Source: Polyodon spathula (taxonomy: Eukaryota; Chordata; Actinopteri; Acipenseriformes; Polyodontidae). From it: 64,000 nucleotides of DNA. The stretch covers positions 68,043,145 to 68,107,144 of the forward strand of contig NC_054537.1 in the NCBI RefSeq assembly GCF_017654505.1, in the 5' to 3' direction. Below are positions 48,694 through 59,210 of the stretch, piece after piece; position 1 is the stretch's first letter; every line of letters starts with the position of its first letter. Made by a program: the position numbers and the translations under genes. The notes beneath the pieces were generated by a model. The model was not told the origin of the DNA, made no database searches, and worked only from the letters and a program-made list of their open reading frames with translations.

Positions 48694-49839
48694 CATGTGA
48701 TTATGTGTAATATCATCATTGTGTAAAACCAAATGAAAATTATTTTAAAAAAGACATTATACGGTTGTGTATTTATAATACAAGACATTTATTTACAAAA
48801 TAAAAAAAAAAAATGGTAGTTGGTAGTGTCTTTTGTAATTACATGGTATTGACAAATGTGGTTGTGTATTTACAATGTAATTACTATGTAATCACATCTG
48901 CAATTACAGTGCACTTACAATGTAGTTAAAGGCGCCTAAAATGTAGTACTGTATTGTATTGTGGGTTCATTTGGGTGCTGTTCTTTGTTTTCATGTACCA
49001 TTAGCTGTTTGTTTTGCTTTTTGCTTTAGAGAAAAGCTGGCCTAGAGGGCTCTCAATGAATGACTAAACTCCTTAATGAGAAGCAAGCTCATGCTGCTAT
49101 ACCGTTAATACAGGGTACACCTAAAAAATTCCCAATCCCACTCCAAGACCTCTTAAGCACCAGTTGATTCATACCTTAAGATGATATATGGTGACCACTG
49201 CCGTTTTGTAGGAGTGCACAAAAAAAACCAATATTGATAGTCTTGATATTTTCACAGCTGACTGCTCCTTTCCTCTTTTCCTGAGCTTTTTTTATTTTCC
49301 GGCAACACTCACTCAGATTCCATTCCTGACACATCAGAACAGCAACATTCATCTTAAGATGACATCTGTGAAGAATTTTTCAATAACCTAATGGTTATAA
49401 AGCATGTGAAGAGGGGGGATAATAGAGGGATTATGACATAAAAATGCTAAAGCCCTTGTGGGGGAACCACTGCACATATAGTTTTGATTTGGTAATTCAA
49501 ACTAATGTGGTTTGTAGTCCTCTGGAGACAGGGCAATAATCCTGTGTAATATACATTCAAACCCTGATGCATAACACATTGCACTAGGGCCAAAGGTACC
49601 AAATAATATAATTATCCTACAGTACAAACTAGAAATTGTCGCAGCAGCAAGTAGAGTGCAAGTTGTCTTTACTAATTTATTAAATCCAGACTCTTACAGT
49701 ACCTTTAAGCTTTACAGTGTTAGAACAGATATCAGAAGCCTAGTTATATTAACAAACTAGCGTGCCCAAGTCTAACATTGAAAAACCACTGTGCTTATCT
49801 GCCAGTATCAACTTGGTTTTCTTTTCTAAATTATTATTA
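48694..49839. other. No gene seen; short TAATTAC repeat patch
   Basis: 48830-48935 repeats a loose ACAATGTAATTAC unit. The remainder is AT-rich spacer. Confidence 0.45.
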
Positions 49840-50120
49840 CACTATGTAACACAATTTTTGTTCCTGGGTAGTAAGTGTTATTTCCTAATTGCTTATGCCT
49901 CAAAAGTATAGAAAATGGCTATTATTCCCAACAAACTTTGCTTTTGTGACCAGGACAGTGATATTTTGAAATTTACCTATTTCCAATGAGAAAATGGGTG
50001 AATTTGTGTCTTTTCGTTCACATAAAGTCAGAAAAAAACAACATATGAATCCAAACTAACATGTATTTATACTAAAGTAATACAAAGATGACTACAAAAG
50101 ATTTAGAAGTGAGTAGTTTT

Positions 50121-51738
50121 TCAAGATTTACGATTATATTGCAAATCACTTTCACGAATCAGCCCCCAAATGTAGTCTCCCATTATATTCCCGTTATACT
50201 GTCCTTGGTAGCAGCGCTCAAAGTCCAGTATATCCTGGTGGAAGAGCTCACCTTGCTCCTCCGAGTACGCTCCCATGTTCTCCTTGAATTTATCAAGATA
50301 ATCATCAAGGATATGGACTTTGAGGGACATCCTACAGCCCATTGTGCCGTAGTTCTTCACCAGAGTCTCAACCAGCTCCACATAGTTTTCAGCCTTGTGA
50401 TTGCCCAGGAAGCCCCGAACCACTGCGACAAAGCTGTTCCAAGCCGCTTTCTCCTTACCAGTGAGCTTCTTGGGGAATTCATTGCACTCCAGGATCTTCT
50501 TTATCTGTGGTCCGACGAAGACACCGGCTTTGACCTTTGCCTCAGACAGCTTAGGGAAGAAGTCTTGAAGGTACTTGAAGGCTGCCAACTCCTTATCTAG
50601 AGCTCTGACAAATTGTTTCATAAGGCCCAATTTGATGTGCAGTGGTGGCATCAGCACTTCCGGGGGTCCACCAGTGGCTCCCACTTGACGTTGTTCCTCC
50701 CCACAGAGAACTCAGTCCGCTGTGGCCAGTCCCGCCTGTGGTAGTGCGCCTTGGTGTCCCTGCTGTCCCAAAGGCAAAGATAGCAGGGAAACTTGGTAAA
50801 ACCGCCTTGGAGACCCATCAGGAATGCCACCATTTTGAAGTCTCCTATGACCTCCCAGCCATACTCATCATACTTCAAGGCGTCCAGCAAGGTCTTGATG
50901 CTGTTGTAATCCTCTTTGAGGTCCACCGAGTGAGCCAGGGGAAGAGACGGGTACCTGTTACCATTATGGAGCAGCTCGGCTTTGAGGCTCCTGGATGAGC
51001 TGTCAATGAAGAGGCGCCACTCATTCTGGTTACAGGCGATTCCGATTGCCTCGAACAGACTGGTCACATTGTGGTAGAAGCAGAGCCCATCTTGACGGGT
51101 GAAGAAGCTGGAAAAAGGTTGGTGACGCTTCCTCTGATCTGCGACTTGCACACTTTCATCCAACAAGTTCCATTGCTTGAGCCTAGACGTCAAAAGCTCG
51201 GCATTGGACTTGGTGAGACCAAGATCTCTAATCAAGTCGTTGAGGTCTTTTTGGTTGGGGTTTTATGGGTTTCTCTCCTCAGCTCTACCTCTGAAATTGT
51301 CATCTGGATCTACAACGTCTTCCTCGCTCTCTGACTTGCTGCTCTCTTCTAAAGACGGCTGCTCTCTATATCATCGTATATGATATATTTTTTTCAATAA
51401 CATTGAAAATTGTAAAACATTTTAAAATGTAAAACTTTTACAATTTTAAAAATTTTAACAAATTTTATAACATAAAATTCCGAGCAACAATTGTCCATCT
51501 TACCTTCCAGAGTTTTTTTGCAGTGCTCGCAGGTGAAATGAGGTGCCCAGGGTTTGTTTTGATCCCCGACAGGCATGCCGAAATATGCCTTGTAGACCTC
51601 ACACATCTTAGCAGATGTTTCCACGGAGTACTTTTTTGCTCTTGTCTTGATAAATTGGCCGCAGACATAGCAAAATGCGTCTGCCGGATGCTTGCAGCCT
51701 CTTGATGCTATATCAGAAAAATGCAGATATGTATCCAC
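50121..51738 (-). pseudogene. Transposase-like gene, uncharacterised fish/arthropod family
   Basis: Three minus-strand blocks. (1) 51738-51503: DTYLHFSDIASRG and CYVCGQF ... CEHCKKTLEG, two CxxC pairs suggesting a zinc-binding domain; it opens with GTG and has an in-phase stop just upstream, so the ATG is apparently lost. (2) About 51360-50655: acidic ESEEDVVDPDDNF, stop at 51263-51265, then EWRLFIDSSSRSLKAELLHN, WEVIGDFKMVAFLMG and CYLCLWDSRDTKAHYH. (3) 50684-50121: PPLHIKLGLMKQFVRALD ... EQGELFHQDI ... QYNRKS. Blocks 2 and 3 are joined by a 1-base deletion near 50660. FID, IGD and EQGE could be DDE residues around a CxxC/H insertion (inference). GGTAAG at 51503 is a plausible splice donor. 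Confidence 0.65.
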
Positions 51739-51783
51739 TTAGGCAGCTGGAATTAAACTGAACTGGTGGGCTTAAGGCCCCTG

Positions 51784-51791
51784 TATTTATA
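51784..51791 (-). promoter_or_regulatory. TATA box of the transposase gene
   Basis: The minus strand reads AGTATAAATACAGGGG. It lies 46 bp upstream of the first codon position (51738), leaving room for a start site near 51755-51760, and 23 bp downstream of the proximal heat-shock element. Confidence 0.6.
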
Positions 51792-51814
51792 CTACTATTT
51801 ATATTACTGGGAAG

Positions 51815-51832
51815 TTCTAGAAAGTTCTAGAA
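51815..51832 (-). promoter_or_regulatory. Proximal heat-shock element (four perfect units)
   Basis: TTCTAGAAAGTTCTAGAA is an exact TTCnnGAAnnTTCnnGAA array, the binding site of trimeric HSF. A further GAA lies at 51811-51813, one base out of register. The motif is palindromic, so strand is nominal. Confidence 0.75.
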
Positions 51833-51867
51833 GTTACTCCAAGTTTACTCAGCACTGAATCTATCTG

Positions 51868-51880
51868 GAATGTTCTGGAA
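51868..51880 (-). promoter_or_regulatory. Distal heat-shock element (three perfect units)
   Basis: GAATGTTCTGGAA is an exact GAAnnTTCnnGAA, 36 bp further upstream of the proximal element and just inside the terminal inverted repeat. Confidence 0.7.
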
Positions 51881-52033
51881 AATAGGTAAATTTCAAAATA
51901 TCACTGTCCTGGTCACAAAAGCAAAGTTTGTGGGGAATAATAGCCATTTTCTATACTTTTGAGGCATAAGCAATTAGGAAGTAACACTTACTACCCAGGA
52001 ACAAAAAAAAAATAAAACATTTGTTACCCGGTG

Positions 52034-52035
<2 letters not shown>

Positions 52036-52110
<75 letters not shown>
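52036..52110. repeat. (ATT)n microsatellite
   Basis: About 25 units directly at the right end of the transposon. Confidence 0.95.
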
Positions 52111-55100
52111 TCCATAATTCTACAGTTAAAACAGCATTATACTAATTTAATATGTGTCTATAAATATATAAAGGGATCCATATAAATACAGCTTTAAAAT
52201 ATTTAACAACAACATACTGTAAGTGTCTGTAAAATGTATCAGACAGCTTAGCACTTAGGTGATCCATTTTGGATCAGTTCCATATTTTGACATATATTTT
52301 CCAAGACACATCTAGATGAAAATGTTGATAGCATTAAACTTAGCAGTGGCATGTGCTCCCTATAACTGAAAGGGTACAACATGGTAACAGTAAACTCCAC
52401 AGCTAGAGGTTACTACAACATATTTCTGACACTGAAAAACAACTAAACTGCTTCAAATCTGCAATGGTAACCTTACTTTTTTTTTTCACCCAAACAATGA
52501 GTCAGTAACACAAATCTGTCATCCATCCTCTAGCACCCCATGACATTAACCAATACAACGAAATGAGTACTATAGGTGTGGAAGAATACCAGCTTTAGAA
52601 GATTTAATTAGAAAAAATAAAATGTGTGGGATTATAGTGCATTACATCCTGTTCTATATACATACATTCATGTTTAACAACAAGATGCCTGATGATTTAT
52701 ACAGTGGTTAATTAGACAATGAATTAAAGACATGTATGCACATTTTGTTAACACTGTGTTATAGGGCATGTTATTGTAAACCATTATTGATAAACTATTG
52801 TATGTACATCTACAAGTTTATAAAGTGCTGACAAAGATCCAAGGAAGCTCTATAGATGAATAGGGTAATTAGGTTCTAAATAAGCAAGCCTCCCCTCGTG
52901 GATTACCTAATGTGGAAAGACCTAATCATTTTCTGATGGGACATTGTAAATAATCAATGTGTTACACTTCTGTATAAGATTCCAACAGTCAATATTGCTG
53001 CTTGGACATATCCTATTAGAGCAAGCCAACTAGTTGTATCAATAAAAATGTGTCATGCCTGTCAGAGTAATCCAGAATTAATCATATTAATGTCACGCGA
53101 GAGCTCCTCTGGAGCTGGGAGTTTTGTTTGCTGAAGTGGTTCCTGGGGTGTGCAGAGAAACAAAGCAAGCACTGAAATAAGAGATATTCTGTGTGTTGTA
53201 CAGATGGGCCATGGCTCTTTGCACTGTGCTGCCTGGGAGACTGCTATGGGAAGCAGCCAACCTGCAGTCTGTCAAATTCAGCATTGTCAAGCCATTGTGT
53301 ACATTTAATTGTTACTGTGTACATGGAATATTTAAAGCTCTTTCTTGATAAAGGTACAAGTGCACTGAGCCTTTTGCCAGGCTAGACAGCTGCCCCATGG
53401 TGTACTGGTTGGGGCGTATTCAACTTCATTCACTGTATCTGCAGCAGATTCTGTTTTTAAAAATATTACACAACTATGAATATAGATAGTACAGAGAATC
53501 CAGATGTGTTCATACAGTACTTCTGGATTGGCCAGTGACCAGGGAGGTACAAAAATACAATATCCTCCCACCATGGATGGACTTTCAGCATTTGAGATCT
53601 CTACTGTATGTGCCATAAGAAATATGTGAATTTGGGAGTCAGCTGTTTCAAAACTGAAAAAAATAAAAAAAAAATCCTTTTAAAATACCCGATCTAACCA
53701 TATATGGTTTTCGCTGGTGAAGCTTACTTTAATGCCATTGAATCAAAAAGGCCATTTACAGTGTCAGAAGAACACACCAGTGAGCTATGCCAAGTTACGA
53801 AAAGGTCAATCAGCCAGCCACTGTCTTTGAAGTAGATATTTTTAAACTGGACATAAGTGACACATGCAGTGGCAAGTACATACCTGTAACGTGTGCATGT
53901 CACAGTCTATATCTATGTTATTGCTGAGACAGGGACGCCCTCACAATTACAATACAATACATTTGTATACATCTAAAACGCCTTTACATTTTGATGTGTT
54001 TTACATAAGCTTCTTATTTACAGGAACCCTTGAAAACAAAACAATTCTGGACATCCATAAGGAGGGTAATCTACTTTATCTTGTGGGTTGCAGTGAAAAC
54101 CAACCAAATGGTGGATCAGTCAAAGTCCAGAAAGAGAGGACCTATGGATAACCAGGTGCTTAATGGACAACTTAGAGAAATGCTGGAGTCATGTCATGCA
54201 CAAGCTATAACAGTTTAAAAAATGTCTTAATGTGCATTGTTTTATTATATTGTATGCAAAGCTAATATTCTGAAACTCCAAACTCTAACAAAGTTTCACA
54301 AAAGTAAATGTCTTTATAAATCCACTTTCTCCACAGTGAGTTAAGAATGACTGGTTTCCTAATTGTTTTATTCTTTGGGAACTAAAGGGGAAAAAAGGGA
54401 AAAAAGCAACAGAAGAATAGTGTAAAAATAGACTTTCATGTCTAAGTAAATGTCCCTAAGCAAGATTAGGATTGCTGTGAGCATGTTTCACTAGTCACTT
54501 CTTTGCCTGGGGAGAGACTGCAGGCAAAATTCATCCAGTCAGTCAGCTTACTGAAAAGCAAAAGCAGGAAGTAATTATAGTTCGATGAAAAACACACGTC
54601 ATCTCAGCAACCAGAGTTCATAACCAAGGCAATACACTTATTATATGTTAATTGATCACAGACATATTATCCTTCTGTCTGAGGCTTAATTTGCTCTCTG
54701 CATCAACAACTTGCCAGCTAACTACAGTCATTTGCACTGCAGAGTAACATAACTTGACACATTCTTTTGAAGTGTGTATGATTCAGGACCAATTTACGTC
54801 TTAAAGTCTCAGCCGCTTGAATAGATCTTGAAGTGAATGGATGGGTATTTTCTGTCAGGACTTGGAGACACTTGGATATGGTTAGGATTAGGGTTAGAAT
54901 AAGCATTACAGTTGAACTGAGAATACTTTTGCGTAATTGGAATGTGGAAGAACTTAATTAGCCATCATTTTCAGAATACTCTGTTGGAATTGTGGGTCAT
55001 AAACTGGGAGGTATTGTATATTGAACCTAAAAAAAAGTGGGCACGTAGATAATATGAAATAAATAATATGGAGTTATATGATGGCGATCTGTGTATGAGG

Positions 55101-57247
55101 GGACTATTGGTTGATGTGAATGGGCCGAAGCTGCTTATGCACTGCAACTGTCGATAAAACCTATACACAGACACTTGCAACTTTTGATCTATATACATCT
55201 ACTAATGCAAAATAGGTATATTTTTTTATTTTTTTTGTTTTTTTAATTTTATGTAGAACATTGTTCCCATGAACATGACTTAACATTCACTCTATAATCT
55301 TGAACCAAATACCTAATTGCTGTCAATTTTTACCAGTTAAAATACTGTGCATAAATCCCATTCCAACTAATGGGTAAAAACATATTGTTCATTGTTTATT
55401 TATTTTTAGGACTGTAAATGGAACTGATGTGTCAAAGGTCATCTGAGACTAATATACATAATAGATTTACACCTTTGTCATGGCATTTATTCAATTTAAT
55501 GTTAAATACCAAGAAATGGATCACACTGATAAAAACTCCACAATTTCTTATAAATAGATATTCATAAACTCTTCTGCTCCCTGTTATTGTTTTTTATAGA
55601 AACATGTTACGCAATTATGGTTCACAAAGAGAGTCTCTGAATCCCAACAGGCTCAAGATTTTAAAATTAAAGAGGATAAGAGACCAAAGAAAATGGATAA
55701 AAGTCTGAAAAACTTCAGAATGAATTTAACTTTCATGTGACTGACATCTATAATAAATTCATACATTTCATCTAGCCATACATTTCACAGTCATTTACTC
55801 TTAGCTGCCAAATATAGTGGAATATCTATTGCCAAATGCATAAAAACTAATATTATATATGCAAACCTAATGTAGCCATTGGTAATGTATTATTTAAAAC
55901 TTATGTGGCAGAATAAGACTGTATTTTCTTCAAATTGAAATTTATATTTTCATTTTATAGTGCTAACCTCAATATGGATGTGGTGTATGAATGGCAAAGA
56001 TAACAGCAATGAAAAAGCAATAACTCAGTGACTACACTACTCATAAAAGAACTATTGGAACCAAGCAACATAAAGACAGCCTGAGACATATGAAAATGCA
56101 AGGTAAATTAGCATCAAACAACAATAATTAAACATGGCAAAACTTTCTTGGGCTTGGCAGGATGAGCAAGGATGACTGCGTACAGCCTACCTTGGTGAGA
56201 TAATCAAGATTTTACATACAAATGACTCTGAAGAGATTTGGTGGCACTTGAAAATAAAATCCTTACAAACACCTCTGAATATGAGGACTGTCTAACATGT
56301 CATAGAATCATATATTAGAACTGGCACAATAGCTAAAACATACCATAGCACTGGAGCTTAAATTTGAGTCACGTCAAGGGTTTTACTACTAAAATAAGAA
56401 TGCAGTCATAATGGCTTGTAGGATATATTCCTTGCAGATGGTAAGAATGGCTGCCCTTGGAATGGAGCATAGATGGATTTTTGAAGCATTCAATCCTGTC
56501 TAATCAAGCCTATCTAGAATGCCTTCTATATATTTGAAACATGTAATACATGATTTAAACATACAATACGATCAATAACAAAAACAATTCAGATTTTTTA
56601 AGCCTGAAATGAAATAGCCGTTAAATTTTATTGCTATATGTTCATCAAAGCTGTGATACCTAGAGCACAAAGATGTTTATTTAGTTGGATTGGATATTCT
56701 TTTGTTAATGGGCGGTCATCCAAAGGGAATGAAATGATTGATTTCCCCCATTCGGAATAAGGTTGAATAAACTGATGCTACATCTTCAAAGGGGAAATGT
56801 TGCCATTCCATGCACATTTCAAGTGGGAAATGCAGCAAACCTGTGGCTACTGACTAAGAAACAGAATAGTCTGCTACTTAGGTTTCCTAATGAAATAGTA
56901 ATGGTAGAACGAGACAATAAGAAGTTGTAACTGCACCCTCCTGTAGTTCGGGATGTATTTGTCACTTTGAGGCTCTGTGAGACATCTCTGGCCTGATTTC
57001 ATTTGACTTTGAATGTGTGCAAATCACAGAAAAATGTGAACTGACTACACTAGTGGCAAAGACAGAAAATCATTGCAAATCACAGCCTTATTAATATCTA
57101 GCGTTTGAATATCGTGCACAGTGTTTAGGTCATTCTCATTTACTAGCAAATGCTAGATTATGCACAAATACACGTTTTTCATTCCACGGAATACTTAATT
57201 CTTTCAAACTATTTATTTTCTCTTTTTCAGTATGTGCTTGCAGGTAG
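52111..57247. other. No gene seen; spacer with complex patches
   Basis: No repeats of note and no protein recognised. Patches at 54440-54720 and 56590-57110 are long, repeat-free and base-balanced compared with their surroundings, and are candidates for conserved non-coding sequence. This is judged only by texture. Confidence 0.4.
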
Positions 57248-57725
57248 CACCGTGTAACAATTTTTTTTTTTTTTTTTTGTTCCTGGGTAGTAAGTGTTAT
57301 TTCCTAATTGCTTATGCCTCAAAAGTATAGAAAATGGCTATTATTCCCCACAAACCTTGCTTTTGTGACCAGGACAGTGATATTTCAAAATATCACTATT
57401 TCCAATGGGAAAACGGGCAAGTGCAGTATAATCGTAAATCTTGAAAAACTACTCACTTCTAACTCTTTTGTAGTCATTTTTGTATTACTTTAGTATAAAT
57501 ACATGTTAATTTGGATTCATATGTTGTTTTTTTCTGACTTTACGTGAACGAAAAGACACACATTTGCCTGATTTCCCATTGGAAATAGTGATATTTTGAA
57601 ATATCACTGCCTTGGTCACAAAAGCAAAGTTTGTGGGGAATAATAGCCATTTTCTATACTTTTGAGGCATAAGCAATTAGGAAATAACACTTACTACCCA
57701 GGAACAAAAATTGTGTTACATAGTG
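57248..57725. mobile_element. MITE derived from the 49.8-kb transposon
   Basis: Ends CACCGTGTAACA and TGTTACATAGTG with ~165-bp inverted arms. 57426-57725 is the reverse complement of the left ~300 bp of the coding element, including codons for the last residues QYNRKS and the stop. 57248-57420 is its other terminal repeat. The coding interior and heat-shock promoter are gone. Length 478 bp; no clear target duplication. Confidence 0.85.
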
Positions 57726-58482
57726 TTAATCAGAGATACATTTGACAGTATTCTAGTACTGTGCAAGATAATTATTACCTGAGTTCTGTGTGTGACACAA
57801 CTCAAACAATTAAATAAGTCTAAACTTCTAATATGATTTTGACACCTGCACCAATCAGCCTGTGGACTCTTTCTTCTGTATTTCCAGCTGCGTTCATATC
57901 AATGCTAATTTGTCATGAACCATGTCATTACTGTGGCAATTAAGATAATTAGAGAGAATCAAGAAAAAAACATGGGAATAAAGCTTCCTGTCACACTTTT
58001 AGATACAAATAGTGTGAAATATTTGATCTGATATAATTTAATTAGTTTTCTATTCTTATTATAACGCTAGGTTTGTATAGGATAAAGTGAGTACTGGTGT
58101 TGTGTCTTTTTTACTTTTAAGTTGTTTTTTATTGTTATTTTGCATCCAAAAGTAAAATAATTCCAAGTATTATTATTGCACAAATATGAGTAAATGTTAG
58201 GCTAACTGCATAATAAAAACTGACAAAAGACAACACATCAGTCCTGGCTGTGAACGAATAGAAAGGTTCAGTCGTTGCAGCACTCTTCAGTCCTTCATTA
58301 CTCTTCAGGTCCTTTTTCATCACATTCTTATATTACATTCTGTAGGCCCTCTGCTCTCCAATCAACAACTTCTGAGATGTTAAATAAAACACACTTTGAT
58401 TCAATTTTCCATTTAATTCAATAACAATTATAAAATTTTTCCAATTCATAACATGTTTAACCTTCTGACAATTTTTATATAT

Positions 58483-58565
<83 letters not shown>

Positions 58566-58756
58566 CTATTGCTATGGACAGTCTACCTCTACCCCAGGAT
58601 TACAATTTAATTAAGGCATTGCTTGTACATGATTGCCGACTTCTGCTTCTGTTATATTATGACAGTTCAGGGCGTTGCCCACCAAGCATTCCCATCACAA
58701 TCTTTGCACTGTTTCTCTGGAGCTATCAGATAGATACCAAGACAATGTTATTAGTA
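57726..58756. other. No gene seen; (TA)n tract
   Basis: AT-rich spacer. The (TA)n microsatellite spans about 58475-58559. Confidence 0.5.
58475..58559. repeat. (TA)n microsatellite
   Basis: About 40 TA units with one early interruption. Confidence 0.95.
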
Positions 58757-58761
58757 TGGTC

Positions 58762-59205
58762 TGTGGCAGTGTGGTAGTGTGAAAGCCCTGCTGGTACACA
58801 GGTGTGTGTTTTGTGTGGGGAATATTAGGTTAGCAGGGAGGGGGTTAAATTTCTCCCTGTCAAAACACGTAGTAATGTGGCTGGACCCGATAAATGTATA
58901 AAATAAGTGTTCACGGGTGTTAGAGGATTAGTGGAATTAATGTTGGTGGTAGAGGCTGAGGTCCATATTGTGTGCTCCTTGCTGTGCCGTCCTGTCTTGT
59001 TTACTTTCGTGAGTTTTTATAAACGTTTTTGTTTAGGCCCTTGTGCCGTTTATTTTGTTAAGTGTGTTTTGTGAAGTGTTTTGTCCATGTTATTTTTATT
59101 TATTAGTTTATTAAAAGAGCACATTAGTGCAATTTAATTTGCAGCTTTTTTTGTCTGAGTCTCTCTCCCTGCCAATACAATCTGGGCTGGCGCTACCACA
59201 CCACA
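58762..59205 (+). repeat. Solo LTR with 5-bp target duplication
   Basis: Ends TGTGG...CCACA are inverted and flanked by TGGTC on both sides (58757-58761, 59206-59210), as expected for Ty3/Gypsy-type integration followed by LTR-LTR recombination. It contains the U3 palindrome (58833-58861), TATA-like TGTATAAAATAAG (about 58898) and a C/T-rich U5. Length 444 bp. Orientation is from promoter order. Confidence 0.8.
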
Positions 59206-59210
59206 TGGTC

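Larger units (their letters stand above)
49840..52033 (-). mobile_element. Coding DNA transposon of unassigned superfamily with heat-shock-type promoter
   Basis: Ends CACTATGTAACA (49840) and TGTTACCCGGTG (to 52033) are inverted and continue as a ~130-bp terminal inverted repeat (GTTCCTGGGTAGTAAGTGTT at 49860; inverted at about 52001). Each arm carries a GTGACCAGGACAGTGATATT segment. The 2.2-kb interior holds one minus-strand transposase-like gene. Flanks (TTATTATTA left, TTGTTATTA right) could be an 8-9-bp target duplication, but the right side runs into an (ATT)n tract, so this is uncertain. Two deletion derivatives occur at 23.7 and 57.2 kb. Confidence 0.75.

Noticed and set aside
48830..48935. 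Repeated TAATTAC motif as a homeodomain site cluster
   Set aside because: Looks like a decayed short tandem repeat; no spacing pattern or context supports an enhancer.
50088..50998. Plus-strand frames opposite the transposase
   Set aside because: Antisense shadows of the minus-strand gene; no similarity of their own.
53390..53420. tRNA-like A-box (TGGTGTACTGG) suggesting a SINE head
   Set aside because: No B-box at the right distance and no repeat tail.
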